Below are positions 26,431 to 35,501 of a stretch of 64,000 bases of DNA, in pieces (within the stretch, counting starts at the first letter, position 1; every line of letters starts with the position of its first letter). Made by a program: the position numbers and the translations under genes. Source of the stretch: Turneriella parva DSM 21527. GTDB taxonomy: Bacteria > Spirochaetota > Leptospiria > Turneriellales > Turneriellaceae. Under the pieces are notes generated by a model, which did not search any database, was not told the DNA's origin, and saw only the letters and a program-made list of their open reading frames with translations. The stretch spans positions 620,001 to 684,000 of the forward strand of contig NC_018020.1 in assembly GCF_000266885.1 (NCBI RefSeq), in the 5' to 3' direction.

Positions 26431-26579
26431 ATATCCCCCTTACGAACAGACACCCGGCACTGCCGAATATTACAGTCAATTCGCGGGTACTTCACATTTT
26501 TTTTCTGCTATCCGGTGTAATGCACAGTTGTGGCTTTTAAGTCTTTCCAAAATATGCCCCGTATGCCCTCTGGAGGCAG

Positions 26580-27332
26580 ATGCGCTGGCGCCTCTTACCT
26601 ATCATTTTCGCCTGGCCATTGACTGCGGGCTTTTCGCTCGATATATTTGTCTTTAACCCAGAAAGCAAATCGGGCCAGACGCAGTCCGCGCGGGTGAGTC
26701 TCGTGCGCTTTATGGCGGCAGAGGGCATCGAAGCGCAGGTGTCTCTTTTTGCCAACGCCATCGACTTTGAGCGCGCCGTCGCCAGAGCGAAGCCCGACTA
26801 TGCAATCGTCGCATCGTATTATTACAGCGCCGCCGCAAAAGACATGCAATGGCGGGCGCTGCTTTCAGGGCATCGCAACGGCGAAGAAGCTTTTCGCAAG
26901 GTCTTTATGGTCGATCAGTCGGTGGGCAAAGCGGCAGATCTGAAAAACAAAGCGGTAGCAACGACTTCTTTTGGTGCCGCGACCTTTAGTTTTGTCAGCG
27001 CACAGTTCTTGCAGCCGCTCGGTCTCAATGCCTCGCAGGTGCGATTGATCACAGTCTCGAAAGATATCGATGGCCTTATGGCTCTCGCGGTCGGCCAGGT
27101 GAAAGGTGCGATTGTGACTCAAGACAGCATTGAAAAACTGAAGTCGATCAACGGCGCAGCGCTCGAGTCGATGAAAGAGCTGCGCAGGTTGCCTGCGATT
27201 CAATACCCCAAGTTGGTACAGTTTCAGCAGGCACAGGACACGGCAAAATTACGCCAGGCATTTCGCCGGCTGACGCTCAGCAGCGAAGGTGCCGATTTTC
27301 TGCGCTACCTGGGCATCACGGGATTTCAATAG
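26580..27332 (+). CDS. PhnD-like periplasmic substrate-binding protein
   Basis: 250 aa with a signal peptide (MRWRLLPIIFAWPLTAGF). The fold matches PhnD/SsuA-type binding proteins: an early F-NPES strand-turn, DYAIVASYYYSAAAK, LKNKAVATTSFGAATFSFVSAQFL and a C-terminal hinge. No ABC permease or ATPase gene is nearby; instead it heads a three-gene run with a second binding protein and a HAMP-SpoIIE phosphatase. That context suggests ligand sensing rather than import (inference). Ligand unknown. GGAGG lies 3 nt from the ATG. Confidence 0.8.
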   Translation: MRWRLLPIIFAWPLTAGFSLDIFVFNPESKSGQTQSARVSLVRFMAAEGIEAQVSLFANAIDFERAVARAKPDYAIVASYYYSAAAKDMQWRALLSGHRNGEEAFRKVFMVDQSVGKAADLKNKAVATTSFGAATFSFVSAQFLQPLGLNASQVRLITVSKDIDGLMALAVGQVKGAIVTQDSIEKLKSINGAALESMKELRRLPAIQYPKLVQFQQAQDTAKLRQAFRRLTLSSEGADFLRYLGITGFQ

Positions 27333-27340
27333 GAGTGAGT

Positions 27341-28273
27341 ATGCATACGTTATTGCGCGCATTAGCAATCTGCCTGCCGATGGTACTAAACGCGGCGACT
27401 AAACCCGTCTATGTATTTGTCACCGACAGCGACATACGCCAGTTTGAACAGGTCGTGCAGGGTTTCGCCGAAAGTTATCCGCAGGCTTCGATTGAGCGCA
27501 TTAACCTCGACGGCAAACCTGATAAGGCAGCCGTAAGGGCATTCGTCGCACGGCACAAACCCGCGATGATCATCGCGCTCGGCAGCATTGCCGCCACGAC
27601 AGCCGCCTCACTCGACGGCAAGACTCCGGTCATATTTGGTATGGTATTGAACCACCGCCGCTATGCGCAGCTAAAAAAAGCGCACGTCGCGGGTGTGTCG
27701 ATGGAGATTCCCGCGCAGGCATGGCTTACGCAGTTTCGGCTGCTCTACCCTGACCTGAAGGCCATTGCCGTGCCTTACAACCCCGACGCTTCGGCTGAAA
27801 TCGTGCGCGACGCAACGGCCGCTGCCCAGAACCTGAAAATAGGTGTGTGGGGCGTGCCACTCGCAGACCCAAATACCGTTGGTTCAAGATTAGAAGCCGA
27901 AAAGCCTGAAAACTTTAATGCGCTTTGGATGGTCGCCGACTTCAAACTCTATTACAACGAATCGACTGCCTTTGGCCAGCTGCTCGAGTTTTCGCTGCTG
28001 ACGCGCAAACCGCTGATGGGTGCATCGGAAGCATTTGTCAAAGCCGGCGCGCTCTTCTCGGTATCTATCAACTACCAAACCCTCGGGTCGCAGCTCGCAC
28101 TGGTTTCCCGGCAGATTCTCGAAGACAAACTGACGCCGGCCGCAATCGGTATTCAGGCGCCGATTGGCACGTTTACTGTTGTTAACAAGAAGACTGGCCG
28201 CGAGATATTCGGCGATAATTTCAACGAAGACCTGTTTGGCAATGCCGACAAGGTTTATCCCGAAGAAGAGTAA
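27341..28273 (+). CDS. ABC_sub_bind (DUF534) periplasmic binding protein
   Basis: 310 aa from the ATG at 27341, which has AGGAG 5 nt upstream; an in-frame GTG at 27335 overlaps that ribosome site. Signal peptide of ~20 residues. The type I binding-protein fold is seen in VFVTDSDIRQFEQVV, ALGSIAATTAA, TPVIFGMVLN and a C-terminal PLMGASEAFVKAGALFSV. Family members usually serve tryptophan/tyrosine-type importers, but no transport genes are linked. It precedes the phosphatase gene by 3 nt. Confidence 0.85.
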   Translation: MHTLLRALAICLPMVLNAATKPVYVFVTDSDIRQFEQVVQGFAESYPQASIERINLDGKPDKAAVRAFVARHKPAMIIALGSIAATTAASLDGKTPVIFGMVLNHRRYAQLKKAHVAGVSMEIPAQAWLTQFRLLYPDLKAIAVPYNPDASAEIVRDATAAAQNLKIGVWGVPLADPNTVGSRLEAEKPENFNALWMVADFKLYYNESTAFGQLLEFSLLTRKPLMGASEAFVKAGALFSVSINYQTLGSQLALVSRQILEDKLTPAAIGIQAPIGTFTVVNKKTGREIFGDNFNEDLFGNADKVYPEEE

Positions 28274-28276
28274 TAC

Positions 28277-29974
28277 GTGCTGAATAGCTTTTACCGAATA
28301 CGCAACTTTTACCGCAACCTGAAGATCAGGTACAAGTTTTTTCTGACTATGGCAGTCGTGCTCATGATCGCCGTGCCCGCGCTCTCTTATGTCTTTATCA
28401 GCCAGTCTGAACAGCTGCTGATTAAATCGCTCGAAGAGCGCATTGAGCTTTTGAACAGTAACTTTTCGATTCTGACGCGCAACAGCCTGCAAGAGAATAG
28501 TTTTTCTTTTTTGCAGGGTATGGTGCGCGATGCTGCTTTGCGGCAAAAAGAAGTACGGGCGCTGGTCATCGTGAATGCCCGCGGCACGATCATCGCGACG
28601 AACAATGAGAACGATTATCCGCTGTTCGGCGATCTGCGTTCCATGCACCCTGGCGACCTTTTTCGCGGCGGCAAGAATGTGCTGCGGCGGCTCAAGCGCG
28701 AGGGGGTCATCGAAAGCATGCACCTGATACACGCGGCTGCACCCACCGAAGTCGCCGAGAAGACAGAAAGCCGCGAGATTGTCGCCACCCTTTACGTCGT
28801 CGTCACAACCGATTTTCTCGAAAACTCGGTGCGCAATCTCTGGCTCTATTCGCTGTTGCTCACGCTCGTTTTCACGACCCTCGCGTTTTTCACCGCCTAC
28901 CGCGCCGGGCTGCACCTCGCGCGCCCGATCACGCGCCTCGCGCAAGACGTTCAACAGATCGCGTCAGGAAATCTTGCAGTGAAGATTGAGCCCGGCAACA
29001 AAGACGAGATCGGGCAGCTGATATCCGATGTCGAGCGCATGCAGGCATCGATTCTGCGCATGCTGTTCGAGGTCAACGAAGGCAAAGAAAAAATACAGGA
29101 ATACGCAGACCACCTCGAAGACATGGTCAAAGAGCAGACCGCAGAGCTGCGCGAGACGCTCGAACAGGTACAGGCGCTTAAGAACCAGCAAGACGCGGAT
29201 TATTACCTCACAACACTGCTCGTCGAACCATTGCGGGTCAACCTTGCGAACAACAAGAACGTCAACGTGCAGTTTGTCGTGCGCCAGAAGAAACGGTTTC
29301 CGTTCAGGCAATGGACAGTCGAAATCGGCGGGGATATATGCATCGCCCATAGCATCGAGCTCAGGGGCAGCCAATTCACAGTTTTTATGAACGGCGACGC
29401 GATGGGCAAATCAATTCAGGGCGCAGGCGGCGCGCTGGTACTCGGCGCAGTGTTTCAGTCGATTATTGAACGCACGCGCATGACTGAGAACGTCAAGAGC
29501 CTGCCACCCGCAGAATGGATCAAAGCGACGTTTCTTGAGCTATCCAAAGTATTTTTGAGTTTCGACGGGGCCACGTATGCTTCGCTCGTGCTGGGCGCGG
29601 TCGATGAAGAAACCGGCGACATGTTTCACATTAACGCCGACCACCCCCGCATCGTGCACTATCGCGGCGGTCAGGCAGAATTCATCGATTCAGAATTTCG
29701 TCTCAGGCGCCTCGGCTTTCAGATACCCGAAGATACGGTGGTCGTGCGGCAAACGAGACTTCTGCCGGGTGACATCGTGATCGCGGGCTCAGACGGCCGC
29801 GACGACATCATTCTCGGCAGTGTGGAAAACAATACCGAGATCAACGAAGATGAAGGTCTGTTTTTGCGCCACGTGACGGCGACGCAGGGCAATCTGAATG
29901 AAATTCTGAACCGCATCGTTGATTCGGGCCAGCTGACCGACGACCTCTCGCTGCTGCGCATTCACTTCCATTGA
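28277..29974 (+). CDS. membrane sensor with HAMP and SpoIIE-type PP2C phosphatase domains
   Basis: 565 aa from a GTG. Membrane segment 1 (residues ~21-42), a periplasmic domain (~43-190), membrane segment 2 (~191-213), a HAMP domain (ARPITRLAQDVQQIASGNL), a coiled-coil linker, then a PP2C/SpoIIE domain. Metal-site residues appear as GGD (GGDICIAH), the Asp of NGDAMGKSIQGAGG, and SDGRDD. The middle motif differs from the usual DxxGHG, though the metal Asp is kept. It should dephosphorylate STAS-type anti-sigma antagonists; a STAS gene lies at 49022. The periplasmic domain may read the binding proteins encoded just upstream. Confidence 0.85.
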   Translation: MLNSFYRIRNFYRNLKIRYKFFLTMAVVLMIAVPALSYVFISQSEQLLIKSLEERIELLNSNFSILTRNSLQENSFSFLQGMVRDAALRQKEVRALVIVNARGTIIATNNENDYPLFGDLRSMHPGDLFRGGKNVLRRLKREGVIESMHLIHAAAPTEVAEKTESREIVATLYVVVTTDFLENSVRNLWLYSLLLTLVFTTLAFFTAYRAGLHLARPITRLAQDVQQIASGNLAVKIEPGNKDEIGQLISDVERMQASILRMLFEVNEGKEKIQEYADHLEDMVKEQTAELRETLEQVQALKNQQDADYYLTTLLVEPLRVNLANNKNVNVQFVVRQKKRFPFRQWTVEIGGDICIAHSIELRGSQFTVFMNGDAMGKSIQGAGGALVLGAVFQSIIERTRMTENVKSLPPAEWIKATFLELSKVFLSFDGATYASLVLGAVDEETGDMFHINADHPRIVHYRGGQAEFIDSEFRLRRLGFQIPEDTVVVRQTRLLPGDIVIAGSDGRDDIILGSVENNTEINEDEGLFLRHVTATQGNLNEILNRIVDSGQLTDDLSLLRIHFH

Positions 29975-30006
29975 TTTTTCTGGCGGCAAGCCGCCAGAAA
30001 AATCAA
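29971..30006. terminator. bidirectional terminator overlapping two stop codons
   Basis: TTGATTTTTCTGGCGG and its exact complement (16 bp) enclose CAAG. T-rich on both sides of the GC core; it includes the stop codons of both convergent genes. Confidence 0.85.
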
Positions 30007-32096
30007 AATTTGTATCCGGCGGTCAGCCAGATGCTGCGCCCCTCGAGCGGGTGCTGCGTCGGGTAATAACCGCCGTCTGCCGTGCGTATGCCAGGGTCGA
30101 ACACCAGTTGATTGAAAAGATTTCTCACCATCAACTGCAGATAGAAACCCTGCACCCCGACATTCTCCCACCGAATATTCGCGTGCAGCAGAATGTAGCC
30201 CGGCACGCTGCGCACCGGATTCATCGCAATCGTCTCGCGCTCGTGCACGTAGTTGACGCGCATGTGCAGCGATAGGTCTTTCATCAAATAATAGGTCGTA
30301 CCGACATTGAAGTGGTGCGGAGCGATGTTGGGCATACGGTCGCCTGCTGCCGTAGCGGGGGTGGTGGCGATCGTCGCCGGCAGGTCAAAATAGCGCCCGG
30401 TCGTGTAGGTGTAGTTCGCAAACACATTGAGGTCGCGCATAAGCTGCAGGTCACTTTGAAACTCGACGCCGATAATCTCTGCGTTACCGACATTCTGGTT
30501 TTGGTTGTAAAACCCGGTTGTCGGCTTCGCCGTGCTGGTCTGCACCTCTAAAAGCAGCGAGGTGATGCGGTTGTAATAACTCTGAATACCGAAGTAATAC
30601 TTCTTTTTTAGTCGATAGCCTGCGCCCAGTTCAAAGGCCATGAGCCGTTCAGGGCGAAGCCCGGTGTTCGCGAGCCTGTTGCTCGTGGCGTTGAAAAGCT
30701 CCCATGCGGTGGGGGCGCGAAAGCCGGTGCTCGCGAGCAGTTTGAATGTCAGATCTTCGACAGGGCTCAAGACTGCGCCCAAACGCGGTGTATGCGAATT
30801 ACCCGAAATGGTATTGTGGTCGAATCTATATCCCCCTGTGAGCGCCAGCATGCCAATCGGTTTATAGACCTGCTGAATGTACGTGCCGTAGTTCTGGTAG
30901 TCATATCGTGTCGTTGCACCATAACCCGTCGGCACAACCGAATGGTTCACCTCGAAGCCGAGCGTCGTGTTGGCGCGGTCGCTGTGGTTGTAGGTAAGTT
31001 TCTCGCGCACTTCATAAGCATAGTCGGGCCGAGAGTACGACGTATAATAGACCAGGTCACCGGGCCGTTGATACAACGTAGGCCCTTCTTTGCCCGTCTG
31101 CGCCGTCTGGTCGTGGCTTGAACTCAAGACATCGGTATGGCGCACGATCACCTCGCTGTCGAGGCTCAGCTGTTTTGTGAACTCGTTGATGTAGCCGAGG
31201 GCAAACGAGTTGCTGCGAAAATCCCATGCTGAACCGCCGACACCGCCGGCAGTTGTGTCGATACTCTGCGTCGCGTTGGCGAACGTGCCAAGGCCCTGCA
31301 GGTATTGCCAGTTTACTGTCTGAAAACGCAGATTACCTTTGGTGAATTTTGCAGAGATATTGTACGTATCTTCTTTCGAGTTGTCATAGACGGGCGACCA
31401 GTAATAACCCTTGCCCTGGGCATCGAGATTCTGCACGTTACGAAAGTCAGGCCCTTTTGTATTGTAATAATATCCACTCAGGCTGTACTTCACATCGGCC
31501 GCGCGGCCGCGCGTGTAGAGACTTAGAGCTCCCCCTAAGTTTGTGAAAGAATTGTTGTAAGAACCGCCGGTGAGCGCGACCTCTGAGCCTTGGTCCTGAT
31601 CGTTCATGATGACATTGATAATGCCATTGAAGGCGTTCGCCCCGTAGAGCGCCGAGGCGGGCCCCGCAAGAATTTCGATGCGCTTCACATTGTGCAGCGG
31701 AAAGCGCAGGCTGCCTGCGAGCATCGCGTTTTCAGAAATGTTGTTATCGGGCACACCGTCGATGTAGAGCAGACTACGCTGGTTATTGCCGACAAGGCCG
31801 CGCTGGTGTACCACTTCGGGAAAAGTACCGTAGGTGTGCTGAAAGTCGAATCCGGGAACGTCGTGCAACGCTTCTGAAAGTGTGCGGTAGCCGCGTTCAC
31901 GAATGTCTTTGTCGGTAATGACGTAGACTGCGGCCGGCGCTTCTTTGAGTTTCACTTCGCTGCGCGTGACGGTCACGACGACCTGATTTTCGAGATAATA
32001 ATAACCGAGTTCTTCGGTGGCGTTGGTTTCTTGCGCCTGAAGGAACTGCGCACCCAAGACGGCGAAAACAATTGCAAACCAACGAATGCACCGCAT
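30003..32096 (-). CDS. TonB-dependent outer-membrane receptor
   Basis: 697 aa with a signal peptide. The plug domain contains AAVYVITDKDIRERGYRTL, GLVGNNQRSLLYIDGVP and VKRIEILAGPASALYGANAF. The remainder is a 22-strand-type barrel ending in the outer-membrane signature GYKF. No TonB box is obvious. The substrate is unknown: siderophore, cobalamin or other. It is divergent from a second outer-membrane protein gene across a 130-bp gap that contains a hairpin and a B12-box-like motif on the opposite strand. Confidence 0.93.
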   Translation of the reverse strand: MRCIRWFAIVFAVLGAQFLQAQETNATEELGYYYLENQVVVTVTRSEVKLKEAPAAVYVITDKDIRERGYRTLSEALHDVPGFDFQHTYGTFPEVVHQRGLVGNNQRSLLYIDGVPDNNISENAMLAGSLRFPLHNVKRIEILAGPASALYGANAFNGIINVIMNDQDQGSEVALTGGSYNNSFTNLGGALSLYTRGRAADVKYSLSGYYYNTKGPDFRNVQNLDAQGKGYYWSPVYDNSKEDTYNISAKFTKGNLRFQTVNWQYLQGLGTFANATQSIDTTAGGVGGSAWDFRSNSFALGYINEFTKQLSLDSEVIVRHTDVLSSSHDQTAQTGKEGPTLYQRPGDLVYYTSYSRPDYAYEVREKLTYNHSDRANTTLGFEVNHSVVPTGYGATTRYDYQNYGTYIQQVYKPIGMLALTGGYRFDHNTISGNSHTPRLGAVLSPVEDLTFKLLASTGFRAPTAWELFNATSNRLANTGLRPERLMAFELGAGYRLKKKYYFGIQSYYNRITSLLLEVQTSTAKPTTGFYNQNQNVGNAEIIGVEFQSDLQLMRDLNVFANYTYTTGRYFDLPATIATTPATAAGDRMPNIAPHHFNVGTTYYLMKDLSLHMRVNYVHERETIAMNPVRSVPGYILLHANIRWENVGVQGFYLQLMVRNLFNQLVFDPGIRTADGGYYPTQHPLEGRSIWLTAGYKF

Positions 32097-32154
32097 GCGG
32101 AAGCCTAAGCGGGCACCACGCCTGCGTCAACGGCTTTTCGGCAATTGACTTGCC

Positions 32155-32226
32155 GTGAAATCGCTTTCGCGATTTCACGATAAGAGACACGGAATGCGCG
32201 TAAGACTTTGCGCAGGAGACCGACTC
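32155..32226 (+). promoter_or_regulatory. leader with hairpin and B12-box-like motif
   Basis: A perfect hairpin GTGAAATCGC-TTTC-GCGATTTCAC (32155-32178) is followed by GGAATGCGCG and then GCAGGAGACC, 7-9 nt before the ATG at 32227. CAGGAGACC matches the core of the cobalamin-riboswitch B12 box, but the upstream aptamer elements are not clearly present. AGGAG also serves as the ribosome site. Confidence 0.25.
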
Positions 32227-33054
32227 ATGAGCATGATCTGGAATAAAAAATACGGTGTCATAATGGTGCTGCTGGCAGTTTCATGCCAGACCCTCGCCGC
32301 CGCGTGGGTACGCGCGCCGGGTGAAACACTGATGGCCTTGGGTGTGAGTTATACATCCGCCAACAAGGTTTACGACGATGCGGGCAACACCCCCGGCATA
32401 CCGCGCTTTACAGAAATTGCAACAAACTTCTACGGCGAGCATGGCGTCAGCGAAAGGTTAACGCTCGGCGCGATGCTGCCCGTGCTCAACCTGCATTCGG
32501 CAGAAAACACCACGCTGCTTGCGAATGAGCGACGCCATACCGGCATCGGCGACAGCGTTGCGAGCGGCCAGTATTTGCTCGTTCAGGGGCCGGTGCTCGT
32601 CAGTGCGGGGCTCGACCTCGGCCTGCCGACCGGCAACAAGAACGCTGCGATTGCTACCGGTGACGGTGAATTCAGCTTCATGCCAAAAGTTTCAGCCGCT
32701 GGCGGATTTCAGATCGGTCTGCCGGTTTTTTACCTGCTCTCGACCGGTTACCATAAGCGTACTGTCGGTTTTTCTGATGAGATCTATGGCCAACTCATGG
32801 GGGGATTTCGTGCGTCTTTCGTCACCTTCATCTTCAGTCTCGAGGCAAGGCAGTCTTTAAAAAACGGTGACGCAGGTTTGCTCAGCACAAACCCGCTTTA
32901 CTACAACAATGCGAGCTTTTTCAGCTACGCACCGGGCATTGTGCTGCATGCCGGCGAACGTCTGGCATTCAATCTGTTTTACAAGAGTGGCTTTCTGGTG
33001 CGCAACATTCTCGGCGCCCCATCGATCAGCGCGGGTGTGAGTTATGTTTTTTGA
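32227..33054 (+). CDS. putative outer-membrane beta-barrel protein
   Basis: 275 aa from the ATG at 32227, which has AGGAG at suitable spacing; an in-frame start at 32155 would add a charged stretch before the signal peptide. Signal peptide about MSMIWNKKYGVIMVLLAVS. Alternating strands with glycine-rich turns (GLDLGLPTGNKN, GVSERLTLGAMLPV) and a terminal ISAGVSYVF fit the transporter-like barrel family seen in aromatic-degradation and metal clusters. Divergent from the TonB receptor, so the two may share a substrate (inference). Confidence 0.75.
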   Translation: MSMIWNKKYGVIMVLLAVSCQTLAAAWVRAPGETLMALGVSYTSANKVYDDAGNTPGIPRFTEIATNFYGEHGVSERLTLGAMLPVLNLHSAENTTLLANERRHTGIGDSVASGQYLLVQGPVLVSAGLDLGLPTGNKNAAIATGDGEFSFMPKVSAAGGFQIGLPVFYLLSTGYHKRTVGFSDEIYGQLMGGFRASFVTFIFSLEARQSLKNGDAGLLSTNPLYYNNASFFSYAPGIVLHAGERLAFNLFYKSGFLVRNILGAPSISAGVSYVF

Positions 33055-33099
33055 CCTTCGAGTATGTTCACGCGTACCATGAAGCCCTGAACGCCTGAA

Positions 33100-34284
33100 T
33101 TAAACTCGCGAGAGCCGCAGCGTCTCGCGTGCAATCATCATCTCTTCGTCGGTGTCGATCACATACGCAGCGACCGAGTTCGGCGCGCTGATTAATCCTT
33201 CTGCCGAAGGAGACTGATTTCTTTCAGCCGAAAGGGTAATGCCCAGGTGTTCGAGACCAGACGCAATGCGCCGGCGTATCTCAGGCGAATTCTCGCCGAT
33301 GCCACCTGTAAAAACAATTGCATGCGGCATACCCCAGGTGAGGTATGCACCCAGGTATTTTTTCGCCCGCGCACAGAAGATATCTCTCGCGAGCGCAGCC
33401 TGCTCATCGCCGGCATCGGCGCGGCTCAAAAGCTCGCGCATGTCGCTTACACCGCTCAGCCCCAAAAGACCAGACTTCTTGTTGAGCTGCGACTCCACTT
33501 CGCCGGCAGTGAAGCCGGTGGCCTGCTGCAAGAACAGCGGCACCGAAGGGTCAAGATCTCCGCTGCGCGTGCCCATGACAAGCCCCTCGAGCGGGGTGAA
33601 GCCCATGCTCGTGTCGATACTCTGGCCATTTCGCACCGCGCAGACACTCGCGCCGTTACCCAGATGCAGCGAGATGGCGTTGAAATGTGCGTAATCGATC
33701 TGCATGACCTTTGCGCATTCGCGCGTCACATATTCGTGCGAAGTGCCGTGAAAGCCGTAGCGGCGAATGCCGTGTTGCTCTGAAAGTTTGCGGTCAATCG
33801 CATAAGTCGACGCGACAGCCGGCATCGTCTGGTGAAACGCGGTATCAAAAACCGCAACCTGCGGCAACGCTGTCACACGCCGGCAGTGCTCGATGCCCGC
33901 GAGGTTAGCCGGGTTGTGCAGCGGCGCAAAGACCACCATGCGCTGAATGGCCGCGATGACATCTGTCTCGACGACAACCGGGGCAGAATACGCCGTGCCG
34001 CCGTGCACGACACGGTGGCCTACGGCCAGCAGCTCATCGGTGCGGCAAATACCGGTGGAAGCGAGTTCTGAGAACAGGCGGTCTAATACCTGAGGCACGC
34101 TGAGCGAACCGATCGCTACCTCGGCAAGAGTCTTGCCACCCGCCTTGAGCACAAGCGAAGCATCGGCCTTGCCGATTTTGTCGGCGAGCGCCTTGGCTGT
34201 GCGCACGGGCACACCGGCTTCGATAACAAAGACATCCGCCTTGATCGTCGAAGAACCCGAGTTGATGACGAGGAGCTTTTTCAT
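33100..34284 (-). CDS. ackA: acetate kinase (acetate/propionate kinase family)
   Basis: 394 aa. It interconverts acyl phosphate plus ADP with the acid plus ATP. N-terminal VINSGSSTIKAD, GHRVVHGG, YGFHGTSHEYV with the active-site His, GNGASVCAV and FTGGIGENSPEIR are all present. The length fits acetate kinase rather than the ~355-residue butyrate kinase. The upstream gene encodes a phosphotransacylase, giving the second half of the acyl-CoA to ATP route. A hairpin repeat directly abuts the ATG, so no normal Shine-Dalgarno is visible. Confidence 0.93.
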   Translation of the reverse strand: MKKLLVINSGSSTIKADVFVIEAGVPVRTAKALADKIGKADASLVLKAGGKTLAEVAIGSLSVPQVLDRLFSELASTGICRTDELLAVGHRVVHGGTAYSAPVVVETDVIAAIQRMVVFAPLHNPANLAGIEHCRRVTALPQVAVFDTAFHQTMPAVASTYAIDRKLSEQHGIRRYGFHGTSHEYVTRECAKVMQIDYAHFNAISLHLGNGASVCAVRNGQSIDTSMGFTPLEGLVMGTRSGDLDPSVPLFLQQATGFTAGEVESQLNKKSGLLGLSGVSDMRELLSRADAGDEQAALARDIFCARAKKYLGAYLTWGMPHAIVFTGGIGENSPEIRRRIASGLEHLGITLSAERNQSPSAEGLISAPNSVAAYVIDTDEEMMIARETLRLSRV

Positions 34285-34371
34285 GCGTTCGCTTCGAGCA
34301 CCTCAGCGAACGCTCCGTGAGGTCGCGCCCTGCGGTGCTCAAAGGCGTGCCCTGAGGTGCTCGAAGGGCAC
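34285..34371. repeat. cluster of three small hairpin repeats (core TTCGAGCACCTCA)
   Basis: Unit 1 (34285-34313): core TTCGAGCACCTCA between GCGTTCGC and GCGAACGC. Unit 2 (34326-34347): degenerate core TGCGGTGCTCAAA between CGCC-type arms. Unit 3 (34347-34371): core TGAGGTGCTCGAA (reverse complement of unit 1) between GTGCCC and GGGCAC. The core is kept while the arms change together. Unit 1 touches the ackA start codon. Confidence 0.8.
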
Positions 34372-34374
34372 CGG

Positions 34375-35316
34375 TCAAAAATGCACTTTGCCAATTTTTA
34401 CTCTCTTTTGCGCATTCGCCCCTGCGACGTAGACCGCGCAGGCCATGCCCATGAGCTTAGACTGCTTTGAGTCAGAGCGCGAAGGCAAAATCACCGGCGC
34501 TTTGGCACCGAAAATGAGCCCCGCGGTGGTACCGCCGGTAATATGCGCAAAGGCCTTCGCAACCGCATTGCCCGAAACGATGTCGGGCATCAGCAGAATG
34601 TCAGCGTTACCCGCAACCACCCCGCCGATCTTCTTATATTTCGCAGCAAGAGGATTTATAGCGTTATCGAGTGCGAGCGGCCCGTCGACAATGCCGCCAT
34701 GAAACTGGTTACGGTCGCTCATCTTGGCAAGCAGCGCTGCATCGATCGTCGATTGAATACCGGGCGTCACAACCTCGACCGCCGAAACGGCCGCCACTTT
34801 GGGTTTTTCGATATCGAATATCTGCGCCAGCGCCACAGTGTTACTGATGATGCGCGCTTTTTCTTCGAGCGAAGGCGCAATATTCATGGCCCCATCGGTG
34901 ATGAAGAGCAACCGCCCGAGATGCGTCGCCTCAAGTATAAAGACGTGGTTGAGCAAATTGTCGGCGCGCAGACCTACTTCTTTGTTGAGCACGCACCGCA
35001 GAAAATCGTCGCTGTGAATATACCCCTTCATGAAAATCTGCGCTTTGTTTTCGCTCACGAGCTGCACTGCCGCAAGCCCGGCTTTCATCGGGTCTGCCAC
35101 GTTGATAATTTCAACGCCCGCGAGGCTGATACCTTCTTTCTCGGCCGTTGACTTAATGACTGCTTCGTCGCCCACGAGCACGCACTCGGCAATATTCTTC
35201 TCGCGCGCCATTTGCACGGCATGCAGAGTTTCAGAATCAGTACCTGACGCCACCGCAATCTTCTGCATCGGGTATGAATGAATCTTTTCTTCAACCTGAG
35301 TAAAACTTGTAATCAT
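34375..35316 (-). CDS. phosphate acetyl/butyryltransferase
   Basis: 313 aa. It transfers acyl groups between CoA and phosphate. The family pattern is clear: VASGTDSETLHAV, IFMKGYIHSDDFLR, ITDGAMNIAPSLEEKA, DGPLALDNAI, ADILLMPDIVSGNAVAKA and ITGGTTAGLIFGAKAPVIL near the C-terminus. It resembles the Ptb branch without an added MaoC domain. Paired with ackA downstream (90 bp, containing hairpin repeats), it forms an acyl-CoA to ATP module. Acyl preference (C2 versus C4) cannot be told from sequence. Confidence 0.9.
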   Translation of the reverse strand: MITSFTQVEEKIHSYPMQKIAVASGTDSETLHAVQMAREKNIAECVLVGDEAVIKSTAEKEGISLAGVEIINVADPMKAGLAAVQLVSENKAQIFMKGYIHSDDFLRCVLNKEVGLRADNLLNHVFILEATHLGRLLFITDGAMNIAPSLEEKARIISNTVALAQIFDIEKPKVAAVSAVEVVTPGIQSTIDAALLAKMSDRNQFHGGIVDGPLALDNAINPLAAKYKKIGGVVAGNADILLMPDIVSGNAVAKAFAHITGGTTAGLIFGAKAPVILPSRSDSKQSKLMGMACAVYVAGANAQKRVKIGKVHF

Positions 35317-35501
35317 GAATCCCCTTGTGGCGTGAACGGCCGCTCCATAGACTCAAAACAAGGCCCATGCCGTAAAGCCCACGCGTGGGAATAGGCGACA
35401 AAATTGTCTTCAAATGAATATGCAGAGTGTCTCGTATACCCCCGATGGCACCTGAAAGCCGGGCGTGTTCGCTGAATCGCCCTAACGCAAGGAGCAGCCG
35501 C

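Noticed and set aside
26455-26465. CGGCA-C-TGCCG upstream of copZ as a copper operator
   Set aside because: Too short, and unlike CueR, CsoR or CopY boxes; kept only as a remark in the copZ entry.
27890-28954. A 354-codon minus-strand frame over the binding-protein and phosphatase genes
   Set aside because: Antisense to two clear genes; the translated product has a shadow-type composition with no domain.
35397-35408. Palindrome GACAAAATTGTC upstream of the Na/Pi transporter as a Pho box
   Set aside because: Pho boxes are direct 7-bp repeats with a 4-bp spacer; this is a short inverted repeat that can occur by chance.
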